Of a stretch of DNA of 16,395 bases, positions 6,949 to 15,000 are shown in pieces; within the stretch, counting starts at the first letter, position 1; every line of letters starts with the position of its first letter. The notes under the pieces are model-generated. The model did no database searches. It worked only from the letters and a program-made list of their open reading frames with translations, and was not told where the DNA came from. The position numbers and the translations under genes are program-made. This DNA is from Amoebophrya sp. AT5.2 (lineage: Eukaryota; Sar; Dinophyceae; Syndiniales; Amoebophryaceae), in NCBI GenBank assembly GCA_005223375.1, contig RXOD01005026.1, positions 1 to 16,395 of the forward strand, in the 5' to 3' direction.

Positions 6949-9900
6949 CTACTGCCACCCCGACGGCCTCCACGATCCTTTTGCTTTCCCGCCAGCTTCG
7001 CTCGTCTCGCCTTGTTTGCCACCCTTCGACATCTTGCCGCCACTATAGCTGGGGTCGTAAGCAGAACCACTACTCTGCTGCAGCGACGGATGCCTGCCAT
7101 AAGAGTCGCCTTTCATCTGGTGGGCGTGACTAGTTGGCGGGTACGTGTTGGTGTAATGGTCGTTGTAGGAGCCTGCGCTGTTGCTGTACTGGGACTGGAG
7201 GCCGTACGTCTTACCCTTAGGACCAGCGCCGGCAGAAGAGGAGGATGACCGCCAGCCACTGTTTTGCCACGACGGATTCTCGTGTTCGCGAGCCGCGTAT
7301 GCGCCAGCGTAGGAAGTGTTTTCCCAGGCTCTCTCTTTGCCGCCCATCCCCTTTTGAAGATGTGCACCTCCACCGTGTCCAGGCGGGGTGCCGCCGCTCA
7401 TTCTTTGCCCTGGTGGCTGTGCGTAAGCAAGAGCCGCGCTAACGCTACCGCCTTTTGCACTCCCGTGCTGCTGTTCTGTTGCTCCCCCCTTGCCCTTGTA
7501 AGAGGAGCCAGATGACGCAGCCGCTGATGACGAGGCTCTGCCTTGTAGTTGTTCTTGCGCACTGCTACTTCCACCGTGTCCAAGCGGGGAAGTCGTAGGC
7601 GCAGCAGAGGCCGGTCCGCGAGCGGCCTTCTCCAGAGAGGAGGCCGATGACGTAGTCGCTTTGTTTAGCGTTGTTGATGATGTTGTTGCGGACGACGAAG
7701 CTCCTGCAGGAAGAGAGTCGATCTGGTGCTCTCTCACGCGACGTCCCGCGTCAACACCAGTTCCCGACCGCGGTCCGCTCCCGGCGCCGACAACTTTGGG
7801 CACGATGTCTTTTGCCAGCCCAATCTCTTTCACGGGGCTGTCCTCCTCGTCCTCCTCTTCCGCGACGTCCGAAAGATCGTCGCCAGCCTCGGCTGCTTCG
7901 TCGCCGGCGTCGCCGCCTCTGCTCTTGCGCGAGCGCCGTTTCCTCTTTCGTTTTCGCTTCTTGCCCACGAAGACCAGCAGGGACTCGGGGTCGGCCTCCA
8001 TGTCGGGATGTATCTCGATCTCGTTCGCAGGAGCGTAGGCCTTTCGCAATTCGGGAAGGAGCTTGTCCAGCGACAGAACGGTTCGACTGGCGGGAGAGGA
8101 CCCAACTTGAGAGGAGTATCCGGATGCGGCTGCCGTTGGCGCTGCGTTGTAACGACTATTCAGGCCCGACAGCTCCTTAGACGCGTAGCCAACGTAGTCT
8201 TGGCTCAGGTTGGCTGTGTGACGAAGTAAGATCATGCGGAGCAGTTCTTTTGCTCCTGCATTGGTTTCGACATTTTTCGACACGAGTACCTTCACTTCAA
8301 ACTACGTAGTTTTGCTTTTCTTTTGCTTTTGGCCGACGTCAATGAAGTACAACAACGAACTACTCAGCCCACTAGCTCGTCAGTGTCACTACCTGGTATT
8401 GGCGGGTTAATCGAGCTCCCGACCGCCGGTTCGTATCCTGAAATCGTTTGCTGGTTGCCACCGTCATAGGACACGTATTTTCCACCGTACGGGTCCTGTA
8501 TCGGCCACGCTGGCGCTGGCCCCCGTGCCTGATTGGCATTGGGTAACTGTCCCAGCACCGCGCTGCTGCTGCTATCCCACGGCCCGAATAGTCCGCCTTG
8601 CTCGCTCTGATGATTCGTTCCGGTTCCCTGCGCGTTCGGAGTGATGAAGGGATCACCGTAAAGCTGCATCGCAACTGCTTGAAACTGTTCTGACGGAAAC
8701 GGTTCGAGCGGTAGTAACTCCTGCGGCTGGATGCTTGCACCAGTTGCGGCAACGCCACTTGAAGCGGCACCTTCCGGACGGTTTTCCGCGATACTTGATA
8801 TCCCTAGCAGGGGGCTGCCGCCGCTGCGTGGCTGTTTCGTTTTGAGCTGAAAATTTTGCGGATACGTAAACAGCCTTCTCAGGGAGATGCTTAAAAACAA
8901 GCGCTTATTTTCAACATCATCGATTCAATCAATGAATGCTTTCTCGGAACAAATTTTCCGTACCCGATACACCGGCCATTGCCATTCCCCTGTCTCGTCG
9001 AATACGTCCCGCACCGTTCGTGTCGTTTGGTCGAGTGGATCCCCCTCGTCTACGGAGTTCGACATCCTTGTTTTCCCCAGCGGGCTTCCGAACCTGCTGT
9101 GGATCATCGCTCGAATCAGATTTTCGCGGAACGAGGTGAACGAGTCCGCTTTTGCCCCGGGGGTTTTTTCGTACACGTCAAGCAGGTCGATGTTATTCAA
9201 CTCGGTCTTGAAGGTGCTCAGGCTGTGTTCGTCTTTCTCCAGGGCGGCTTTCGGGTAGAGGTCCTCCATAATCCGCACCGCGATCGCAGCGTTCGTCCAG
9301 TCTGCGGACGATGCCGGTGGATCTGTGGACCCCGTGTGCTTGCCGCCGCGAACTCGCGACGGGGATGATGAAGCCGCAGCAGGCGCCGTAACCAGGCCTC
9401 CGTGAGAGAACGGTGTCGAGCGCGACGTCATCGCCGACTCTGATGTGGAAAACGACGTAGAGATTTGCAGGCTCTTGCGCTGTTGCTGCGTCGTGGGAGG
9501 GGCGTTGCTTGAAGACGAAGATGAGGCTGGTGCCGGACCGCTCCTGCCTGTGGGAGAAAACAAGCCACGGCCTGCTTCGCCTGGCCTCAGCGAGCTATGC
9601 TGATTACCGCGAAGGCCCTGAGGCGATGCTGCCCCGCCTCCAGCCTTTCTTCTCATCGGCGAGTTCCGTTGCAGATCGTCGCCGATAGAAACCACGCCCG
9701 GGGCGCCAGGCGCAGCTCCTGCAATTCCGCCTTCTGGCGAAGAGGACGCTGGCACAGTGAGCGATAAGTCCAGATCGCGCATGGTGGCGCCCGCAGCAGC
9801 AGGGGCGGTCAGAGGGGCGTCCACGTCGGTAATGACAGCTCCCGCGCCACTGCTCTTCGACGGACTCGATGGGACGGAGGCAGTGCGAAGAGGCTCCTCG

Positions 9901-10115
9901 TCCTCGGCGTCGTGAAAAGAGGAACCCATGCTACTCGCAGACGAACCTGATGAACCGGAATCCGCCCAGTGGTTACTACTTTTAAACAACTTTAAAAAAC
10001 TCTCTTTAAACCGCACGAACGCCTTAAGCTTTCTACAGAGGATTTTGTGGAAAGCGGCTACGTCCCGGGCGTAGTGCCCTTCGTCATCGGATAAACTAGA
10101 CGAAGACGTCGACAT
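6949..10115 (-). CDS. Large disordered Ser/Ala/Gly-rich protein, three exons, probably nuclear
   Basis: Three consecutive open frames join in phase: 10115-8964, 8846-8393 and 8294-6949, giving about 983 aa. Only the first has a good start (ATG 10113-10115, context AAGATGTC, 13 nt after an acceptor). Frames two and three begin without ATG, directly after splice acceptors. Exon 1 carries an acidic/Ser-rich N-terminus, a basic-aromatic stretch (KILCRKLKAFVRFKESFLKLF), a disordered middle and a globular-looking helical C-terminus (AAIAVRIMEDLYPKA...NLIRAMIHSRFGSPLGK). Exon 2 is Pro/Gly/Gln-rich. Exon 3 begins with a helical segment (ETNAGAKELLRMILLRH), then a polybasic KKRKRKRKRRSRKSR typical of a nuclear localisation signal, an acidic run (EEEDEEDSP) and a long Ser/Gly/Tyr/Gln-rich tail ending in TAG. 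The tail resembles RNA-binding or condensate-forming low-complexity regions in composition only. No family is recognised. An alternative is two or three separate genes. Confidence 0.6.
8295..8392 (-). other. Probable 98-nt intron, phase 1
   Basis: The donor CCAG|GTAGTG is strong. The acceptor TTTGAAG|TG is modest. Splicing skips TGA 8364-8366 and gives PPIP|VKVLVSKN. The downstream frame otherwise begins without any ATG for 20 codons, which supports an upstream exon. Another acceptor (ACGTAG, near 8302) exists but does not match the donor phase. Confidence 0.5.
8847..8963 (-). other. Probable 117-nt intron, phase 0
   Basis: The acceptor AAAATTTTCAG|CTC ends at 8847 and is a good consensus. 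The donor CGG|GTACGG starts at 8963; an alternative donor, CCG|GTGTAT, lies 9 nt upstream in the same phase. Splicing removes TGA 8925-8927 and links WQWP(VYR) to LKTKQPRS. Confidence 0.5.
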
Positions 10116-10128
10116 CTTGAACGGCAAC

Positions 10129-10304
10129 CTGGCAGATAGATAAAGAACATGCTGTCGCGTGTCCGAGCAGCAGAAGGAGGTCTGCTTGATTGATTCAGAG
10201 CAAAGACCGAGCGGGAGCTTCTGCGAAGAGCGCGCCCGCTAGGCGGTGATTGGGGATGGTGGTGGGTGAAAAAGAGACGGGCCAAGCGTTAGCAGCTCGC
10301 TTAC
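10129..10304 (-). promoter_or_regulatory. 5'-leader splice acceptor (cis intron or spliced-leader site)
   Basis: TTCTTTATCTATCTGCCAG ends at 10129, 13 nt before the ATG at 10115, and is the best acceptor next to any start codon here. A consensus donor G|GTAAGC at 10304 would make a 176-nt leader intron. Using it would leave a short upstream ATG (AAAATGG) overlapping the main start out of frame. In dinoflagellates such an acceptor near the start can also receive a trans-spliced leader; the sequence alone cannot tell these apart. Confidence 0.45.
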
Positions 10305-10344
10305 CCATTTTGATCTTACGACCGATTTAAAGAGAACGCCATTT

Positions 10345-10629
10345 TTAAAACGTCAGAATAAACGACTCACTCATACTGTTGCGCCTCAATTGTTCTTGTT
10401 CAGACATCAGCTTATGCATTGACTTACCATCGTTGATTTTTGGCGCCGTCTCCTGTTCGCCTTCCCCGGGTGCTCGAGTTCCGAAGAGCATTCCGACCGT
10501 AGAGCTGAAGAACGCACCGAAACCACCCGACTGGCTTTGTTCGGTGGGTTGCTCGCCGCCGGTCGTGGCCGGCGCGGACCGCGAGGCCTCTCCTGTCTCC
10601 ACCTCAAGATCGCGAGGGCGCGGCTTCAT
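10345..10629 (-). CDS. Small hypothetical protein (94 aa)
   Basis: ATG 10627-10629 to TAA 10345-10347. The N-terminal 40 residues are charged and Gly/Ser/Thr/Gln-rich. A short hydrophobic stretch (GAFFSSTVGMLFG, residues about 38-50) is too short and polar for a sure membrane span. The C-terminus is helical and charged (MHKLMSEQEQLRRNSMSES). No family is recognised. A perfect donor-like GTAAGT occurs inside the frame (10422-10427, phase 1), so codons after residue about 67 may be intronic. The continuing sequence still looks coding, and splicing to the nearest strong acceptor (10129) would give a different frame ending at TAG near 10058, so the unspliced version is preferred. Confidence 0.5.
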   Translation of the reverse strand: MKPRPRDLEVETGEASRSAPATTGGEQPTEQSQSGGFGAFFSSTVGMLFGTRAPGEGEQETAPKINDGKSMHKLMSEQEQLRRNSMSESFILTF

Positions 10630-10640
10630 AATATTGCGTT

Positions 10641-10680
10641 TCGGTCTATCTTGGTACGGTTCGTTCTATCTTTGTACGTA
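10641..10680 (-). repeat. Tandem duplication of a 20-bp unit in a 5' leader
   Basis: Two adjacent 20-bp units (10641-10660 and 10661-10680) match at 16 of 20 positions and share TCTATCTT/GTACG cores. They sit 12-51 nt upstream of the ATG of the 94-aa gene. A duplicated promoter or leader element is possible. Confidence 0.7.
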
Positions 10681-11500
10681 TCGATAGAAAATGGTTTCGA
10701 CTACTTCGAGATCCGTTGATTCGCTTTCAATGAGCCCAGCTCGCTGGCGCGCTTGCCGCTTCTCTGTCTGATGCGATCATGGAGGGTTACTACAGCTACA
10801 CGACAAGCCATGACCGTCATTGAGCGCGATTCTAATTGTACGAAAGCATTCTCGTACGCCGAACTTCGGCCTCACTCCCTTTCTCGCTGCCCTCCCTCGC
10901 TGGATCAAACCGGTCGAAACCGAAAGCAAAGAACGCAAAACTCATATCTAAGTCTAACTCTAACAGTAATTGATAATGATACAACTGACGCTCTAGCTCT
11001 TCACGGTCACGATGACCCGCCTGGAAACTCGTGCAACTCCACAAACGTTGACATGGGTGCCGTTCCTTCAACAGCACTGCCTTGGAAGCTCGTTTTCTTT
11101 TTGACACAGCGCAGCTCCGTCGGTCGGTTCTGGAAACGCTGGAAACCGAAAGAACGCAGCCCCTCTCAGTGGCTTGCATTGTCGCTCCGTTTCGACGCCG
11201 CGGAAATTTGATCTTGTTCGTCAACTTCATCATCTACAACAGTTATACATCGTGACGAAATTCCGCTACAGCCGCGGTTGTATTTCTTGCATCTTGATCG
11301 TTCAAACGAAGCATTTTTGACACGAACGTCACGACTAGCCCCGCGAATGTCGCAATCACGAGCGCGAGGCAGTGGCTGGTAGCCTAGTACATGATCATAT
11401 TCCAAAACTCATAAAGGGTAGATACTCATACTGCTGTAATTTGCCATAAATTTGCAAGGAATCTGCGACAAAACACATCTGGTGCTGGGACATTTACATC

Positions 11501-11559
11501 GTCATCGTGCGTGGCGCAAAACTTTCAGGTAATGTACATCTACATGGCGCCACGATGAC
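11501..11559. repeat. Imperfect inverted repeat in the spacer
   Basis: The left arm GTCATCGTG followed by GTGGCGC (11501-11517) and the right arm GCGCCACGATGAC (11547-11559) are complementary, with a small bulge on the left side. The loop is about 30 nt. It lies in non-coding DNA. Confidence 0.6.
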
Positions 11560-11816
11560 CTTTGGTGCCTAGTAGTAGTACGTACGTCGTCGTAGTAGCC
11601 ATGTAGCAAGAGTTTCAATAAATGACTCGTACAAACAAGACAGGAGTGACAGAGTAGTGTCGTATTAAATAGTTGCAAGATATTAGCGGGATGAACTCAA
11701 TTCCAAAACGGTTTCTTCAACAAATTTTTTGGCGGCTTTGTGTTTGTACAGAGGGCAGACCTATCTTTGTATTTGTTCCGACTGCATCTACTTCGTCACG
11801 AGAAGTGCATCATCCT

Positions 11817-11846
11817 TCCATATCCATTTGCATTTCCATTTCCATC
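11817..11846. repeat. Degenerate hexamer tandem repeat (TCCATT)5
   Basis: Five consecutive 6-bp units: TCCATA, TCCATT, TGCATT, TCCATT, TCCATC. A short microsatellite in the probable 3' region of the giant gene. Confidence 0.8.
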
Positions 11847-12010
11847 ATCTAATAAAATCATTCAAAACCTAGCTGAAGCTCAAAGTTATGTATAATGGGG
11901 ACACACGCTCACACATTTACTCTCCGTCTGTCGACGAGCAAAATCTTCTCACTCTAATTCAAAGGAGCAAATCGAAATGAATCGAATGAGTCACCGCTTT
12001 TCGTGCTCCT

Positions 12011-15000
12011 CTACCTGTTGAGTCGTGACGCGATTGACTCTGGCAGTGTCTGCGACCTGCGCTCGTAGAACCCCGGCGCTTCTTCCCAGTCGTTCCACGG
12101 TTGCAATTTGTCGAGCAACTCGCGTGTTTCCTTCAAAGCCGACTCGTCCATACTGTAGTCGAAGAACCCGCGGTGGTAGTGGAACAGGCCTCCGTGGATT
12201 TCCAGTTTTTTCAGGTCGTCACTACTCCGTACGTCTTGAAGCGCCATCACGTACACAGGCGGGAGCGGAGAGGGCTGCGCCGCGTGATTTCCGTGCTTTT
12301 GCAAAGTAGCCTGCTGTTGCGGGTCGGCCCTCTGCTGCAGGAAACTATTGGGCGCGCGATGCAGGATCACGATACCGCCCGGAGTGCGCTCCACGTCGGC
12401 CGCGGAGGAAAAAAAAGCTTCGTAGCCCCCGTCTGCTCTCCTTCCATCGACCTGTGGCTTCGCTTGGGGGGGCACTGTGGAAGGCAAACTCGAAGACGGG
12501 GGAGCCTCTTGATCACCATAGAAGCTGTCTCCAACCTCTATTCTGCTTTCGCGGCTATCCGCTTCCACAAAAGTCGATCCTGCGTCGGAACCGGAAGTAT
12601 GAGGCTGCTCCTCTTCACCGCTCAGAGGCCCCAGCTCGGCGTCTATCCCGGCACCATGGCGGTCCTCCACGTCGACGACCGAAACTTTTTCGGGGGCGTC
12701 TCGCTCTGATGAACCTTCCACTTCCATTCGGATTTTTTCCCGTTCCGTAAACGAGGTTTGGCCGTAAGCCGGCGCGCCAGGAGAGGACGGCATCGCGTTG
12801 ACCGGTCCCGCATAGGGGTTCGGTCCACTTGCGGCGGTGTAGCCCGGCTGCGTTGCGGCGTACTGTTGTTGCTGCGTGGGAGCGGGAGGTACCATTGCCG
12901 CGGGATTCACATTTTTCCCCGGCGGTGGTGCATAGGAGTGCCGCGGCGAGCGTTGATAGGCCAGTTCCTGCTGTTGTTCCAGAATTGAGCGCTGCGTCCC
13001 CGTGCGCTTCCTTGGTCGCGGCAACCACCGCGCGTCGTTGTTCGGCGGGAACAACCCCTGCGCCTCGAGTTCCGCGTTCGGCTGGTCCAGGCCTGCTGTG
13101 AACGGGCCCTCGACCCCCAGTTGCACTTCCGGGTGCCCCCGGATGTCGACCTGCGCGCCCCCGCCCGGCTTGCCCGACGCGTACCCGGGGTCGAACGTGG
13201 TAGCGTGCGGCAGCCGAAGTTTGTACCCCTCTTGTGCGAGCGCCGCTGCCCCCGACGGCGACGCGTGCGCCAACACCTGTTTCTTGAACAGCATGTGCGC
13301 CTGTCCGAGGGCGACCCGCATCGCGAAGCGGTCCTGCTCCCCCTGCTGCGTCACGACCTTCTCCGTCTGCATGTAATTCAGGAGCTGCGAGAACTTCTCC
13401 TGCCGAACGAGGTTGAACCACCCCCCGGCCATCCGCACCGACGGCTCGGACAGGTCCAGGCCCGTCATCTCGGCGAGGTGCTGCGTGTTCAGGTCCGCAA
13501 CGGAGTTCAGTACGTCGACGACCGTGCGCTGCGGCGGCATGAAAGATTGGGGCTGCTGCTGGGGCATGCCGGACATGCCGTTGGATTGGGGTGGAAAGCC
13601 TCTACTGCCGCCCATCGGCGGCATCTGTTGCTGATTTTGATTACCGAACATACCATTGGGTTGGGCTGGAAAGCCGCCACCGCCCATCGGGGGCATTTGC
13701 TGCGGAGGCGGACCCCCGCCGCCCATCGGCCCTTGCCCCTGCTGCGTCGGAAATCCACCGCCGCCCATCGGCATCTGCTCCGCTCTCTGTTGTAGTGTTG
13801 AGGTGGATTCGTGTTCGTGGTCGTCCTCCTCCCGTAGTGGACTGTCCTGCACTGCCTCAACCGCTGTCATAGTTGGGCGTGGAGGCGGTGATGTTGCCAC
13901 AGGCGCCGGCAAACCTTCGGTTACCTGGCCGCCAACCATCGCCTCCGGCGTCCTCGGCAGTGAAGAAACACCAGGATTTTCTGAACCCGTTTGTGCTCCC
14001 GTTTTACGGTCCGTCATGATCGCCGTCGCGGGCACGGGATCTCGTTCTGCATCCGGATCAGGCGCTAACCCATTTACGGTGGGGGATTTGGTGTCCACCG
14101 CACGTCTCGCGTTTTCGTTGGATGGTGCGCCCGCAGCGGCACTAAGACCGTCCGCACAACAAGGAATGGAGTTTTTGGGCTCCGACGCCTCTGTGAAGGT
14201 CTGTGCCGATGCTCGTTCCTGGTCCTCCTTGCCGTAAAAAAGCTGCCTCGATTCGGCCTCGTCCACCTTGAGAGCAGCTCTGTCATTCATTCTTGCAGTA
14301 TCGACGTAGACTTCGCGGGCACCACGAACACCACGTACACTGCGAGCTCGGCTGCTGTCAGCAGGAGCATCGGCGTAGGCAAGCGTGTGCGCCGACGGTG
14401 AGCGAGCAGCTTCCGCTAGTTCCGCGCCCTCGACTTGGTATTTCGTACCGTCTTTGCCGCCTGAAACGTATGGCTCCGTCGACCGGGGCGAAAATGCTCC
14501 GGAGCCCGACAGTGAATATGAACCCCTGCCCAAGGCGCGTTCAACGTACTCCGCGGCGGTGTTTCGCCCCTCTTCCTGCGACTGTTCCACGAAGCTACCT
14601 TTTCCCGGTCCGCCCGTCTTTTTTCCCGCCCCCTGCGAGGGTGCGCTATTCTCTTCATTACCCTTCGTTGAACCTCGTCCCTGCTCTTCCGTACTGCTCC
14701 CCGTCCCCGGGCCCGGCGCACTGTCTACATTCACGTTTCCTCCCGTGCTATTTGTTTCCTTCAGCAGCGGATTTTCCTGGGCAGAGTTGAACTTTCGGAT
14801 GGCGGCTTTGTCCCGGTCCGACATCATCGGCAAGGTCGAAACCTTCCGCCGCGCTTGGAACAGCGTCATGATGCCGCGTGTTTTTAGCAGGTGGTCGCCG
14901 GCGCGCTTCCTGTCGCGCTTCTTCAGCTCCTCGCGAAAGAATGCGCGCGCCTCCTCCAGCGGCCCCATATACGGCATTGCTGGTGGCTTCTCCTTCGCGT

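Larger units (their letters stand above)
10681..12010. other. Long AT-richer spacer, no convincing gene
   Basis: About 1.3 kb separates the 94-aa gene from the stop of the giant exon. Opposing frames overlap around 10753-11233 on both strands and neither resembles a known protein. A minus-strand frame at 11405-11166 (starting at TTG) has a protein-like acidic end (VVDDEVDEQDQISAASKRSD) and could be a downstream exon, because the giant exon's last bases AACAG|GTAGAG also look like a donor. The rest is stop-rich, with microsatellite-like GTAGTAGTA/CGTCGTCG runs at about 11570-11600. It probably holds the 3' UTR of the giant gene and the promoter/leader of the next gene. Confidence 0.4.

Noticed and set aside
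6570..7100. 176-codon minus-strand ORF overlapping the 3' end of the disordered-protein gene
   Set aside because: Its first half is an out-of-frame shadow of the Gly/Ser-rich tail and its middle is translation of a T-rich untranslated stretch.
7671..8229. Long plus-strand ORFs opposite exon 3 of the disordered-protein gene
   Set aside because: Arg-rich antisense translations of Ser/Gly/Ala codons; no start context or domain.
10753..11211. 152-codon plus-strand ORF
   Set aside because: Overlaps a similar-length minus-strand frame; the sequence has no recognisable motif or domain-like pattern, and the strand disagrees with all supported genes.
10681..12010. tRNA, snRNA or spliced-leader gene in the spacer
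   Set aside because: No cloverleaf, A/B-box pair or Sm-like site could be put together by eye; only short repeats and one imperfect hairpin were found.
13121..13795. 224-codon plus-strand ORF and many others opposite the giant exon
   Set aside because: Arg/His/Leu-rich antisense shadows of the Pro/Gly/Ala-rich coding strand in GC-rich DNA.
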